Below, piece by piece: positions 34,527-43,446 of a stretch of DNA of 48,762 bases (positions are counted from its first letter, which is position 1; the number at the start of each line of letters is the position of its first letter). The translations under genes and the position numbers were made by a program. The stretch is from Flammeovirgaceae bacterium (lineage in GTDB: Bacteria > Bacteroidota > Bacteroidia > Cytophagales > Cyclobacteriaceae), in NCBI GenBank assembly GCA_027487845.1, contig JAIYCV010000006.1:100940-149701 (forward strand), given 5' to 3'. The notes under the pieces were generated by a model. The model was not told where the DNA came from. It did not search any database and saw only the letters and a list, made by a program, of their open reading frames with translations.

Positions 34527-35633
34527 CTAAAATCCGAAAGCTACTTGAGTTTTTATGCCGCTGCTCCAGCCAAATTGATCTTGATTCAAAGCGGCCAATT
34601 CACCTTTCAAAACCAAGTTGCCGTTGACCCGATATCGCAGACCCAAATTATATTCGCTAGAACTACTATAACTCTGATTGGTATAAGGGTTAACAGCTGG
34701 ATAGTAGGCATCATTAGTCGGAAAATCTAAAAATTCAGCAAAAAGATAGGGCACAACTTTTGAGTTAACCTTATAACCCATATAAACTATGGCTCCGTTT
34801 AGAGTCTTATCGGGTTGCACAGAGTAGTCATGTGTGTTCGCGTATCCTTCTGCAATGAACTCAAACTTTTTATCAATACTCATGTGCGAAATACTGGCCG
34901 TTAGCAGGGTGCTTTTCATAGCTTCAGGTACAGGACTGTCAAATTGAGTAAGACTTCCCACTGGTAAATCGTTTAAGACACCAGACGCAGATATGCGAAG
35001 GTCTTCAATGGGTTCTATCCCTAATTGAAACGTGTAAGATAATTGAGAGCCTAATTTGTAGGGTACTCCTAAAAGCCCACCATTTCGGCCGATTCCATTT
35101 GAAAAGAGCACACGGTAAAAGAAACCCGCTTTACCAATGTTATCTCCACCTAGTTGAAGCCCGATGTCACGCGTTTGGATAAAACCTCCGTCATGCGTTG
35201 GGTTTAAAATTCGTGGACGAGAAATATTAGGTTGTAAAATCAAACCAAAATTATAGTTAACATTCCAAAACCCTATCGGACTATACATTCGCCCCACCGA
35301 GAAATTCAAATAATTCCGATAATCATATTTGATGTACATTCGTTCCAGTTCCATTTCTGCCCCAGTGGTCGCCATGTAATGCATGTTTAATTCCCCCGCC
35401 ACAGACACTTTATCATTTATCTTCGAAGTGATGAATAGCACCAAAGGACCGCCACGAAAATAAGGGGAAGACGAATTTTGACTCGGGTTTGTAAAATAGT
35501 CGAAGCCGGGGTGTGCATAAAACCGGATGCTTGTAGATTCTTGACCTAAGATTTCAGAAACGCCTAGCACGGTGGTGAAGACCAATGTGAAAACAAACCG
35601 ACATCCAAAGAAATAAGTATATTTTTTGTCCAT
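34527..35633 (-). CDS. Porin-like outer-membrane beta-barrel
   Basis: The ATG at 35633 gives 368 residues with a signal peptide (about 1-24, then QESTSIRFYAHPGFDYF). The mature part is a string of short amphipathic strands: RMYIKYDYRNYLNFSVGRMYSPIGFWN, YTFQLGIEPIEDLRISASGVLNDLP and YNLGLRYRVNGNLVLKGELAALNQDQFGW, ending TQVAFGF with a terminal Phe, typical of a barrel. The GRMYSPIGFWN stretch is a known mark of Bacteroidota porin-like proteins. It pairs with the PstS-like gene and may pass phosphate or another anion. Confidence 0.85.
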   Translation of the reverse strand: MDKKYTYFFGCRFVFTLVFTTVLGVSEILGQESTSIRFYAHPGFDYFTNPSQNSSSPYFRGGPLVLFITSKINDKVSVAGELNMHYMATTGAEMELERMYIKYDYRNYLNFSVGRMYSPIGFWNVNYNFGLILQPNISRPRILNPTHDGGFIQTRDIGLQLGGDNIGKAGFFYRVLFSNGIGRNGGLLGVPYKLGSQLSYTFQLGIEPIEDLRISASGVLNDLPVGSLTQFDSPVPEAMKSTLLTASISHMSIDKKFEFIAEGYANTHDYSVQPDKTLNGAIVYMGYKVNSKVVPYLFAEFLDFPTNDAYYPAVNPYTNQSYSSSSEYNLGLRYRVNGNLVLKGELAALNQDQFGWSSGIKTQVAFGF

Positions 35634-35997
35634 AAACTGTGCTGGATTTAGGTCTAATTTTACCAACTTTTTTTTAAAATTCCAAAAAGTTGGTTGATGT
35701 CAGCATAGATGATGGCGGTTATGGGTTATTTTTTTGCTACCCGAATCTTCGAAGATTTTTTATTCAAAACGGAGACTAAAAACACTTTGGTGAGACTGGC
35801 GAAGAGCAAAGGGATACCGACAATTCCGCGTTTGAGGGGATTGTTACTAAATCATTAAATCGTTTGTGATGAACCTGTGTTCAAAGATTTGGCTGCCTAA
35901 AGAGAAAAATTGTCAGATTGTCGACCGCAACGAATCCGGCTATTCTGGAAGAGTTTTTTGCAGAACTCACATTTGTAATGGCTATGTGGCACTATAT
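35634..35997. other. Intergenic region, no gene seen
   Basis: This stretch of about 360 bases lies between the porin-like gene (start 35633) and the next minus-strand gene end (35998). I see no coding frame, structured RNA or terminator. It presumably holds the porin promoter. Confidence 0.5.
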
Positions 35998-36738
35998 CTA
36001 AAATAAAATTCCCACCGTAAAATGCAACGAGCTAAACTGCCATTGATCATCGCCAATTCCATTTACCTCAACCCGTGTGTTGGAGAATTGATAATGCACT
36101 TGAAGATCAATAGCCTTCGATTTGTTTTTGAATGGGGTAAACGTGTAGCCTGTGCTCATGCCGCCAGCCCAACCAATACCAAATTGATGAAAGTAGTTTT
36201 GCAGTCCGGTATCTGTAAGGAAGCGGTTCTTGGTAAAGACTGAGGCTAGACCTAGCTCACCATTTACATAGAAGTTATTTTTTGCAAAGGGGTAGTATTT
36301 TAAGGCAGGAGACGCACTGATGAAATTGAAGAAGAAACCTTCTTCATAGCCCCCAATTGAGGGTTGTGCGCCAGCAAGTGTATTTCGAACCATTAACCCT
36401 GCCATCAATCCATTTATTTTTTTAACTGGTTTATAAAAACCAATTTTCATTGTTAAGCCCGATGGTGCAGCATAGCTCCCCACGTTTCTACGGGTGCCAT
36501 TTTCATTCTGGTAATAACTCAACCCTTGGTTGCGCAACTCTTTTGCGCGCATCAATTCGTTGCCACTTTGTAACGAGGCTGAGCTGAACCCCAGTGCAAA
36601 CTCCACTTGCGTTTGGCGTGATAGTGTGTTTTGAGCTTGGCTTGCTAATGAGATAAGCGATTTGTTTTTCTGCTGAGAGTACGATGATGTTGATAGACTT
36701 ATCAGCAGTGCGAGGGCGAACATCAATTTGGTTTTCAT
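35998..36738 (-). CDS. Putative outer-membrane beta-barrel protein
   Basis: The ATG at 36738 gives 246 residues with a signal peptide (MKTKLMFALALLISLSTSSYSQQ). The mature part has amphipathic strands and many glycines, with a final strand SLHFTVGILF ending in Phe, consistent with a small outer-membrane barrel. Function unknown. It lies downstream of a Crp/Fnr gene on the same strand with a 69-base gap, which may regulate it. Confidence 0.75.
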   Translation of the reverse strand: MKTKLMFALALLISLSTSSYSQQKNKSLISLASQAQNTLSRQTQVEFALGFSSASLQSGNELMRAKELRNQGLSYYQNENGTRRNVGSYAAPSGLTMKIGFYKPVKKINGLMAGLMVRNTLAGAQPSIGGYEEGFFFNFISASPALKYYPFAKNNFYVNGELGLASVFTKNRFLTDTGLQNYFHQFGIGWAGGMSTGYTFTPFKNKSKAIDLQVHYQFSNTRVEVNGIGDDQWQFSSLHFTVGILF

Positions 36739-36807
36739 AAGGCCGTTGTTTTGTTTTTTTGTTGATACAAAGGTCAACCACAATTGCCCTGCCCGAAATA
36801 ACCTATG

Positions 36808-37413
36808 TTAAGTTCTTCGCTTTCGCGCCATTTGCCCCCTTACTCGGCTGAGGCTTTCCGGTTTGATACCCATCATAGAGGCCACGTATTTTTGAGGTAC
36901 TTTTTCGATGAAATGTGGATAACGCTTCATCATATATTCATAGCGTTGCTCGGCACTGCTCGCTAACTGCTGATAAACTCGATCTTCAAAACCAACGCAC
37001 GTAATTTCCAGCACGCGAGTCCAAAAATTGCGAAGCCATTCATGGTGTTTAGAAAGCTTCTGCCAGTTGGATTTTGAAATCACCCACACTTCGCAAGAGC
37101 TGATGGCTTGGAGACGATGTGAGCACGGCTGACCCGTTATAAAGCTACCCAGAGACGTAGCAAACTCACCTTCCAAACTCACCCATCGAGTGGTTTCCTC
37201 TTGGTCGTCCACGTAGAAATAACGAATCATTCCTTTCGTGATGAATCCTATTTTGTTACAGACTTCCCCTTCGCGAATAAAGTATTCATCTGCCTTCAAG
37301 CTCTGAAGTTTAAAATGATCGAAAAATAGATTTATCTCAGTCGGGGATGCTTCTACGGTAGATTGAATTACTTTAGTGATCAGATCAATCGGATTATTCA
37401 TATCAAATGGCAA
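36808..37413 (-). CDS. Crp/Fnr-family transcription regulator
   Basis: The 201-residue protein has a cyclic-nucleotide-binding-like barrel (residues 25-135: LKADEYFIREGEVCNKIGFITKGMIRYFYVDDQEETTRWVSLEGEFATSLGSFITGQP) and a C-terminal helix region (PQKYVASMMGIKPESLSRVRGQMARK) with a winged-helix-like recognition helix. The cAMP contact residues of E. coli Crp are not conserved, as is usual for Bacteroidota members. An alternate start at 37401 is possible. It is divergent from the next regulator, with a 90-base spacer. Confidence 0.9.
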   Translation of the reverse strand: MPFDMNNPIDLITKVIQSTVEASPTEINLFFDHFKLQSLKADEYFIREGEVCNKIGFITKGMIRYFYVDDQEETTRWVSLEGEFATSLGSFITGQPCSHRLQAISSCEVWVISKSNWQKLSKHHEWLRNFWTRVLEITCVGFEDRVYQQLASSAEQRYEYMMKRYPHFIEKVPQKYVASMMGIKPESLSRVRGQMARKRRT

Positions 37414-37503
37414 AGGCGAAGAAACAAGAAAACAGTTAGGCGGCTAATAACCAAACTTAGCAAACAAAAATCAGAAAATCGTTGTTACTCTTTTAAACAG
37501 TAA

Positions 37504-38082
37504 ATGCACCAGATTCGCCAGGCTATCCTAAGCATGATCTCAGCATCTGATCAGGAAATGAATCAGTTGCTACATGGCTGCTTTTTAAAAACGTTTCAAC
37601 GCCAAGGGATATTGAGCCATCCAAGAGTTACGCCCAACGATATCTTTTTTATTAATAAAGGAATCATTCGCGTGATTGTTCACGATAAAGAAGGAGGCGA
37701 GCATACCATTCATTTTGCGCTGGAGAATCAATTCATTGCAGATTACTCGAGCTTTATTCAACAACAACCTTCGCTTTACACACTGCAAGCATTAGAAGAG
37801 ACGGAAGTAATTGTGATGCCTCGCTCGGCTGTAGACTGGGGTTACAAAAATTTGAAGGAGGGCGATAAGCTGGGGCGGCTCATTGCCGAGTTTTATTTTA
37901 TCTACCAGGATAACCGCATTAAAAATCTGTATGCGCGTACGCCTAAGGAACGCTACGATACCATCACCGAAGTGTTTCCCAACATCCACAACCGTGTGCC
38001 ACAACACATGATTGCCTCTTATCTGGGCATCACGCCTGTGCATCTAAGTCGCCTAAAAAAAGCGGATTACCCGAAAGTATAA
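37504..38082 (+). CDS. Crp/Fnr-family transcription regulator
   Basis: The 192-residue protein has a cNMP-like barrel (PNDIFFINKGIIRVIVHDKEGGEHTIHFALENQFIADYSSFIQQQPS) and a C-terminal recognition region (PQHMIASYLGITPVHLSRLKK). It is divergent from the similar regulator at 37413 and differs from it in sequence, so they are probably old paralogues. It is followed at 5 bases by a frame leading into the DUF2141 gene. Confidence 0.9.
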   Translation: MHQIRQAILSMISASDQEMNQLLHGCFLKTFQRQGILSHPRVTPNDIFFINKGIIRVIVHDKEGGEHTIHFALENQFIADYSSFIQQQPSLYTLQALEETEVIVMPRSAVDWGYKNLKEGDKLGRLIAEFYFIYQDNRIKNLYARTPKERYDTITEVFPNIHNRVPQHMIASYLGITPVHLSRLKKADYPKV

Positions 38083-38137
38083 ACATTTGTTATCGTTTCT
38101 GGTGCTGTCACTGCGCCAAATTTGTATCATTAAAACG

Positions 38138-38569
38138 ATGCAAATGAAAAAAGTCATTCTATTGCTCGCTGTGCTTTGGATGGGCTTAGCGGGGTACTGT
38201 CAAACCGGAACAGTGGTTATCAACGTTCAACAAATTCAATCCAACAAAGGTGGAGAAATCTCTGTCGGTATTTTTAAAAAGGAAAATTTTCCGAAAGTGG
38301 GCAAACAAATGATCGGCACGGAAAGGCCAGTGATCGGTAGCTCAATGCAAATTGTTTTTGAAAAAGTACCTGCTGGAGAATATGGGCTGGTGGCATTTCA
38401 AGACATCGACAAAAACAAAGACCTGAAGACAAATTTTGTGGGCTTCCCAAAGGAGCCAATTGGCTTTTCCAACGATGCAAAAATCAAATTGGGGCCACCT
38501 GATTTTGAGGATGCAAAGGTAAAAGTGGAAGCCGGTAAAACACTTACGTTAACTATTACGCTAAAATAA
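38138..38569 (+). CDS. DUF2141 exported protein
   Basis: The ATG at 38138 gives 143 residues: a signal peptide (to about residue 21, ending YCQ), then a DUF2141 fold with GEISVGIFKKENFPKV, FEKVPAGEYGLVAFQDIDKNKDLKTNFVGFPKEPIGFSNDA. The DIDKNKDL stretch is the conserved calcium-like loop of the family. Function unknown; these proteins are common in envelope operons. The next gene starts 2 bases after its stop, so they are coupled. Confidence 0.88.
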   Translation: MQMKKVILLLAVLWMGLAGYCQTGTVVINVQQIQSNKGGEISVGIFKKENFPKVGKQMIGTERPVIGSSMQIVFEKVPAGEYGLVAFQDIDKNKDLKTNFVGFPKEPIGFSNDAKIKLGPPDFEDAKVKVEAGKTLTLTITLK

Positions 38570-38570
38570 T

Positions 38571-39236
38571 ATGAAGATCGCTGGAGTTCATTTCAACGAA
38601 ACAAAGACGTGTGTACTTATTTTTTTAGTTTTACTATTTACCTCAATTGTCTCGCAGGCACAATTTGCAAAAAAAGGACTTCGTTTGGGTGCAACAGTAG
38701 GTACCAGTGTAAACAACTTTAGTTCAACACTTGGCTCAACAACGGTTCAACCCAACTTTAATGCATTTGCTCTTGGGGCAGGCGCCAATTACCTTTCTAA
38801 TCGTTTGATACTCGGTGGAGAATTTTATCAACTGAATGGCAACCAATCAAGCGCTACCGAGTCGATACAGTTTATTGGCGCAGTCACCACAGTTTCTTTT
38901 GGTTATAGTTTACTGGAGAGAAAAAACACGCGTTTGGAAACTTCTCTAGGGTTCGGATTCTCCAATAATCAAATTATCAGTCAAGACAAGCAAAACACGC
39001 GCTTTCAAAATGTGATCAATAATCAACTGTTGTTAAATCCCAGTCTTTCCATATATCAGAAAGGCGCCAATAACTTATGCTTTGGATTGAGGCTTATTTA
39101 CTCAGTAGGTGCTGGCGAAGAAACTAATTGGAAATATCAGTCCAGTGGGCTTGAATCAGGCTTTAAAAGTAATGTAAATGCTTTCTCAATTCAGCTTTCT
39201 ATCGGAGGAATTGTTGAATTTGCGAAACGTAACTAA
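38571..39236 (+). CDS. Putative outer-membrane beta-barrel protein
   Basis: The 221-residue protein has a signal peptide (to about residue 32, ending VSQAQ), then amphipathic strands and glycine-rich turns (RLGATVGTSVNNF, ANYLSNRLILGGEFYQLNG, FGYSLLERKNTRLETSLGFGFSN, FGLRLIYSVGAG). It probably forms a small barrel. Function unknown. The start follows the DUF2141 stop by one base, indicating a two-gene unit. Confidence 0.75.
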   Translation: MKIAGVHFNETKTCVLIFLVLLFTSIVSQAQFAKKGLRLGATVGTSVNNFSSTLGSTTVQPNFNAFALGAGANYLSNRLILGGEFYQLNGNQSSATESIQFIGAVTTVSFGYSLLERKNTRLETSLGFGFSNNQIISQDKQNTRFQNVINNQLLLNPSLSIYQKGANNLCFGLRLIYSVGAGEETNWKYQSSGLESGFKSNVNAFSIQLSIGGIVEFAKRN

Positions 39237-39394
39237 GCACGGGTTGAAAACACTACCAATCCTTTCTTTCTACTTTTTGAAAAACACAAATGTCACCATT
39301 TTTGTAGGAACATTCTATTGGTTGCTTGCGCTAATGGTTTTAGTACAAGCGCTAAACGGAACCTCCATTTTTAAAACATTTAATTACCGATAGC

Positions 39395-40207
39395 ATGAAA
39401 CTTTCTGAAAACGAAAAGCGGAGACTTAAAACGAAGTATGGTTCGTGGGCAATTGTCACTGGAGCATCCTCGGGTATTGGTTTAGAAATAGCCGAGCGGT
39501 TGGCCGAGGCTGGTCTTAACCTAATCATTCACTCACGCAGCAAAAACGCACTTCAAGAAATAGCGAACCGTTTATCATCTACCTATGCCATCGAAGCAAG
39601 GACTGTTGCTGCTGATCTTTCAGAATCAGCTGGCGTGCAATCTTTAATCGAGGCCACCCAGCATTTGCCCGTAGGCATGTTAGTCGCGTCAGCTGGCTAT
39701 GGCACCTCCGGAGACTTTATTCATACCTCGGTGCATGCTGAAGTTAATATGCTTCGCTTGAATTGCGAAGCCTTGCTATCGCTTACCCATCATTTTGCAC
39801 AGAAATTTGTGTCTCAAAAAAGAGGCGGAATTATACTGATGAGTTCCATGGTAGCTTTTCAAGGTGTGCCGTACTCTGCAAACTATGCCGCTACCAAAGC
39901 GTATGTTCAATCGTTGGCTGAAGCACTTGCTGAAGAATTGAAACCACACGGAGTAGATGTGTTGGCTGCAGCGCCTGGACCGGTGGTCAGTGCCTTTGGG
40001 CAACGTGCCAATATGAAAATGAACATGTCGCTCACGCCACAACAAGTGGGCATTCCGATTTTAAATGCATTGGGAAGAAACACAACTGTTTTGCCTGGCT
40101 TCCTCACCAAATTTTTAGTGTATTCACTGCGCACGGTACCAAGATGGGGAAAGGTAAAAATCATGAAAATAGTAATGGGCGGAATGACGGAGCATCAGAG
40201 AGGTTAA
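39395..40207 (+). CDS. Short-chain dehydrogenase/reductase
   Basis: The 270-residue SDR has TGASSGIG (22-29), Ser150/Ser151 and Tyr164-x-x-x-Lys168. The NNAG position reads VASAGYG, as in many ketoreductase-like SDRs. It lies 158 bases after the outer-membrane gene, and 73 bases before the TetR gene on the same strand; TetR regulators often control such genes. The substrate is unknown. Confidence 0.92.
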   Translation: MKLSENEKRRLKTKYGSWAIVTGASSGIGLEIAERLAEAGLNLIIHSRSKNALQEIANRLSSTYAIEARTVAADLSESAGVQSLIEATQHLPVGMLVASAGYGTSGDFIHTSVHAEVNMLRLNCEALLSLTHHFAQKFVSQKRGGIILMSSMVAFQGVPYSANYAATKAYVQSLAEALAEELKPHGVDVLAAAPGPVVSAFGQRANMKMNMSLTPQQVGIPILNALGRNTTVLPGFLTKFLVYSLRTVPRWGKVKIMKIVMGGMTEHQRG

Positions 40208-40280
40208 CAAGGCGGCCAATAGCTAGCTCAATCGTCTTTTTCTTAGTTTTTTGTAATTTGCTCTTGCTAAATTCGAAACT

Positions 40281-40838
40281 ATGAATGAAGGCTTAAAACT
40301 CCCTTGGATTATTGGTGGCTATGATTTGTTTGCGAAAGAAGGCCCGAAAGGCCTGAAGATTGAAGTGATGGCCAGTAAAGTGAAGAAGAGTAAATCTTCG
40401 TTTTATCATTATTTTTCTGATTTAGAAGTGTTTACCGAAGAATTGCTTACTTACCATCTTGAGCGTGCCAAACTAGTTGCGGAGCGCGAGGCTAAGTGCA
40501 AGAATATTGTACCTGATTTACTGAACGTTTTGATCGACTCAAAATATGACTTGCTTTTCAATAGGCAATTGAGAGTCCACCGCGACCAGCCGGAATTTAA
40601 GAAATGTTTCGAGCAATCAAACAAAGAGGCAAGCAAAGCGATAATAGATTTATGGACTGCCGAGTTGGGGTTGGGTGATAACAAAAAATTGGCAACTCTT
40701 CTTTTTATGTTGGTAATGGATAATTTCTACCTCCAGATTACCGAAAAGAACCTAACCTTTGAATGGCTACTGAATTATTTTACTGAGTTGGGCACCATGG
40801 TAGCCGAAATGAAGAAATCGGAACTAGCTTCCTATTGA
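40281..40838 (+). CDS. TetR/AcrR-family transcription regulator
   Basis: The 185-residue protein has an N-terminal three-helix DNA-binding domain (WIIGGYDLFAKEGPKGLKIEVMASKVKKSKSSFYHYFSDLEVFTEELL), where KSSFYHYF is the recognition helix. The rest is a helical ligand-binding and dimer domain. Family members repress nearby genes. Likely targets are the dehydrogenase upstream and the membrane genes downstream. The ligand is unknown. Confidence 0.92.
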   Translation: MNEGLKLPWIIGGYDLFAKEGPKGLKIEVMASKVKKSKSSFYHYFSDLEVFTEELLTYHLERAKLVAEREAKCKNIVPDLLNVLIDSKYDLLFNRQLRVHRDQPEFKKCFEQSNKEASKAIIDLWTAELGLGDNKKLATLLFMLVMDNFYLQITEKNLTFEWLLNYFTELGTMVAEMKKSELASY

Positions 40839-40923
40839 TCTAATTGCACCCTTTGTACGCTGGCGTCTAAAAGATTCAGGCTATATTCTAGAAGTTTGCA
40901 TCAACCAAACTAAATTCTAGAAA

Positions 40924-41262
40924 ATGAACGCATTTCGTGTCTTGTTGTTTATTCTATTTGCCGTGGCATTTCCTTATACCATTTTAGTGGGTATCAATTA
41001 CGGATGGAACTTGATGCCAATTTTCTTTGCGGATATACGAAGCATGAATTGGCCGGGACAATTCAATCTCGATTTCTTGTTTCACATTTCGTTGGCCGCT
41101 TTATGGTTGGCTTGGCGTAATAATTTTTCTGCAAAAGGATTTGTATTAGCAACTCTTGCCTTTGTGGGAGGCATCCACCTTCTTGCAGGGTACTTGTTTG
41201 TTACTAGTTTTCAGGCGCAGAGCATTCAAGAATTGTTAGTAGGAAAGGATAGGCTGAAATGA
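40924..41262 (+). CDS. Hypothetical small membrane protein
   Basis: The 112-residue protein has three hydrophobic segments (residues 4-24, 47-63, 70-95). I recognise no family. It is 85 bases after the TetR gene and 36 bases before another membrane gene, so the two may form a small operon. Confidence 0.65.
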   Translation: MNAFRVLLFILFAVAFPYTILVGINYGWNLMPIFFADIRSMNWPGQFNLDFLFHISLAALWLAWRNNFSAKGFVLATLAFVGGIHLLAGYLFVTSFQAQSIQELLVGKDRLK

Positions 41263-41298
41263 TTTAGGGAGACTTCAAACTTTTTACAGCAGAACAAA

Positions 41299-41721
41299 AT
41301 GACATCGCAAAAATTTAACAAGTTTTGGCTTAAGATTACAGCTATAGTTGTTGGTTCTTTTGGTCCTATTTTCTTTCTAGGAACGATGGGGCCTACGTTG
41401 GAACCAGCCCGTCTAACACTTGACTTATTAAGTTGGCCTATCGATGGCGTCACTACTTACAATTCGCCAGACACACGTTTTCTTTCTGCGTTGACGGGCG
41501 GATTTCTCTTCGGTTGGGGTGTCATGATTTGGTGTTTGTCAATTTGGGTGTACGACAAAGCTCCTGAGCAGGTTCGGAAAACAGTCGTAACCGGAGTATT
41601 GTGTTGGTTTTTGCTGGATAGCGCTGGCTCGATTGCATCAGGTAACCCATCGAATGCGTTGATCAACATTCTTGTTTTGTTATTGGCAGTTGGGCCGTTG
41701 TGGAGGCCAGCAAGGGATTGA
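41299..41721 (+). CDS. Conserved hypothetical membrane protein
   Basis: The 140-residue protein has four hydrophobic segments (residues 13-30, 66-85, 93-111, 118-136). Its TRFLSALTGGFLFGWGVMIWCLS and LDSAGSIASGNPSNALINILVLL pattern is common in uncharacterised four-helix proteins of Bacteroidota and Proteobacteria. No catalytic residues are obvious. It follows another membrane protein by 36 bases. Confidence 0.72.
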   Translation: MTSQKFNKFWLKITAIVVGSFGPIFFLGTMGPTLEPARLTLDLLSWPIDGVTTYNSPDTRFLSALTGGFLFGWGVMIWCLSIWVYDKAPEQVRKTVVTGVLCWFLLDSAGSIASGNPSNALINILVLLLAVGPLWRPARD

Positions 41722-41731
41722 CTTTTTTACT

Positions 41732-41763
41732 TCGCCCGTTTTGGCCATCTCGTTCGTCTGAAG
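41732..41763 (+). promoter_or_regulatory. 32-base repeat, copy A (ECF -10-like end)
   Basis: This segment matches 26 of 32 bases of a segment at 45579-45610 without gaps. Both start TCGCCCGTTTT and both end with GTTCGTCT followed by a purine and AAG. The CGTCT end resembles the -10 box of ECF promoters. It lies 22 bases before the start codon of the 25-residue frame at 41786. Confidence 0.4.
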
Positions 41764-41785
41764 GAGAAACAAACCAAAAAATATT

Positions 41786-41863
41786 ATGAAAAAACTATTT
41801 CTTTCTCTTGGGCTGGCGTTAGCCATAGCATTCAGTTCCACGTTTGACACCAACTGTCGTTAA
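41786..41863 (+). CDS. 25-residue peptide with signal-peptide character
   Basis: The frame encodes 25 residues, MKKLFLSLGLALAIAFSSTF plus five more, ending in Cys-Arg. This is a standard N-region, hydrophobic core and tail. It may be a gene remnant or a short peptide gene. A promoter-like repeat lies upstream and a terminator lies downstream, so it could be transcribed as a unit. I would not name it. Confidence 0.4.
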   Translation: MKKLFLSLGLALAIAFSSTFDTNCR

Positions 41864-41896
41864 GAAATAAATAGGCGAACGTAGACAAAAATTTAA

Positions 41897-41926
41897 GACC
41901 GCTTTCGAACAGGAGGCGGTTTTTTT
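41897..41926 (+). terminator. Terminator downstream of the 25-residue frame
   Basis: A short stem ACCGC (41898-41902) / GCGGT (41916-41920) with a 13-base loop is followed by six or more T. It lies between the short frame and the end of the AraC-type gene. Confidence 0.6.
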
Positions 41927-41927
41927 G

Positions 41928-42911
41928 TTAACCCACAGAAAACGAATACATCTTTTTATACTCCATTGGGGTAAGCCCAGTGTATCGTTTAAATATATCA
42001 CGGAAATAGTTTAAATCTTCATAGCCAGATTTATACGAAATCTCCTTAATATTTTCTTTCCCTTCTTCCAGTAGCTTTTTTGCGTGTTCCACCTTCACAC
42101 GTTGAATGTATTCAGAAGGAAGGTTCCCCGTTGCCGCCTTAAAACGTCTGATGAACGTGCGCTCACTCATCAATACTTCATCTGATATAGTTCCGACCGT
42201 GAGTTTCTCTTGTGCATGAGCTTCAATAAAATCTTGCGCCTTCAATATCTCTGTATCTTGGTGTGACTTTTGAACGGAAAAAATGGAATAAGAATTCTGC
42301 GAAATCTTCCCTTTGTCAACCAAAAACATTTTTGCACAGTAATTTCCTAGTTCTTTCCCGTGGTATTTTTCTACCAAGTAAATACACAAATTCATAAAAG
42401 ATAAGGTAGCGCCACCTGTCACGATCTTACCATTATCAACAATTATTTTTTCGTCTAATAATTTTACTTTGGGAAACATCATTCTAAAATAGTCAGAAGC
42501 AAACCAGGAAGTAGTCGCTTCTTTGCCATCTAACAAACCCGTGGCGGCTACAAAGAAAGCCCCCGTACAAGTGCTGCAAATGGCTGCTCCTTTCTTTTGT
42601 TGTTGCAATATCCACTGAACAAGGGTTGGATATTTTTGCACAAGTTCGGCCATATTGCCAATAGCCGCAGGCACTACCACTAAATCAGCCTTCTCAAAGG
42701 GAAGAAGGGAAGTATGGCAAACCAACTGATACCCATTGCAATTAATCGTTTTGCTTTTTTCTGCTGAGGCCAGGATTACCTCAAACGTATTTTTCTTTTT
42801 CTTTTGTGGAGATAGCTGATTGCTAAATGCCTGCGAGTAGTTTAAGATGTCCATAATGCCTAACACAGAAGTGGGCACATTAGCGGAGATAACTGGTACG
42901 ACTACTTTCAT
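41928..42911 (-). CDS. GlxA-family AraC-type regulator (DJ-1/PfpI fold plus AraC HTH)
   Basis: The 327-residue protein has a DJ-1/PfpI-like domain at residues 1-190 with a cysteine at the nucleophile elbow (Cys115 in CSTCTGAF), and a C-terminal AraC-type pair of helix-turn-helix motifs (LTVGTISDEVLMSERTFIRRFKAATGN and IKEISYKSGYEDLNYFRDIFKRYTGLTPMEYKK). Such regulators sense small amines or aldehydes in other bacteria. It is divergent from the VOC gene, which it may control. Confidence 0.93.
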   Translation of the reverse strand: MKVVVPVISANVPTSVLGIMDILNYSQAFSNQLSPQKKKKNTFEVILASAEKSKTINCNGYQLVCHTSLLPFEKADLVVVPAAIGNMAELVQKYPTLVQWILQQQKKGAAICSTCTGAFFVAATGLLDGKEATTSWFASDYFRMMFPKVKLLDEKIIVDNGKIVTGGATLSFMNLCIYLVEKYHGKELGNYCAKMFLVDKGKISQNSYSIFSVQKSHQDTEILKAQDFIEAHAQEKLTVGTISDEVLMSERTFIRRFKAATGNLPSEYIQRVKVEHAKKLLEEGKENIKEISYKSGYEDLNYFRDIFKRYTGLTPMEYKKMYSFSVG

Positions 42912-43053
42912 AGATTGCTAATAAGATGATGGCAAATATATCTATTTGCGTATATGAATCTGCCAAGTGGCAAAATTATCCAGTGGGGTTGTCCGTTTAC
43001 CCATGCTGATCTGATTGAATGATGCCCCACCTTTGTAACACAAAAAATTATTT

Positions 43054-43434
43054 ATGAAAACGACAGACAACAGTTTAAACTGGTTCGAGATTTCAGTAGC
43101 TGAAATGCCTCGGGCGAAAAAATTTTATGAGTCAATCTTTGGTCTTGCATTGGCGGATGGTGAAGTGGCTGGCACACAGATGGCGTTCTTCCCTACCGAT
43201 GGAGGCAATGGAAAAATAGGGGGTGCATTGGCCCAAGGACCTTTCCATAAACCTAGTATTGATGGAAGCAAAGTGTACCTCAACGCAAACCCCAACCTTT
43301 CAACGGTGCTTGACAAAGTGGAGAAATCAGGTGGTAAAGTAGTGTTGCCTAAAACTTCTATTGGCGACTTTGGCCACATGGCATTCTTTATCGATTCGGA
43401 GGGTAACGTAGTAGGACTTCATTCTAACAACTAA
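43054..43434 (+). CDS. VOC-superfamily (glyoxalase-like) protein
   Basis: The 126-residue protein has the two beta-alpha-beta-beta-beta modules of the VOC superfamily: NWFEISVAEMPRAKKFYESIFGLAL, then KVYLNANPNLSTVLDKVEKSGGKVVLPKTSIGDFGHMAFFIDSEGNVVGLHSN. VOC proteins bind a metal and act on small ligands or sequester drugs. It starts a two-gene unit with the DoxX-like gene 12 bases downstream, divergent from the AraC-type gene. Confidence 0.93.
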   Translation: MKTTDNSLNWFEISVAEMPRAKKFYESIFGLALADGEVAGTQMAFFPTDGGNGKIGGALAQGPFHKPSIDGSKVYLNANPNLSTVLDKVEKSGGKVVLPKTSIGDFGHMAFFIDSEGNVVGLHSNN

Positions 43435-43446
43435 CAGAAAAACAAT

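Noticed and set aside
39178..39393. 71-residue frame between the outer-membrane gene and the dehydrogenase
   Set aside because: It starts inside the preceding gene. An internal TTG start would leave a one-helix protein ending 1 base before the dehydrogenase start, which is possible, but there is no further support.
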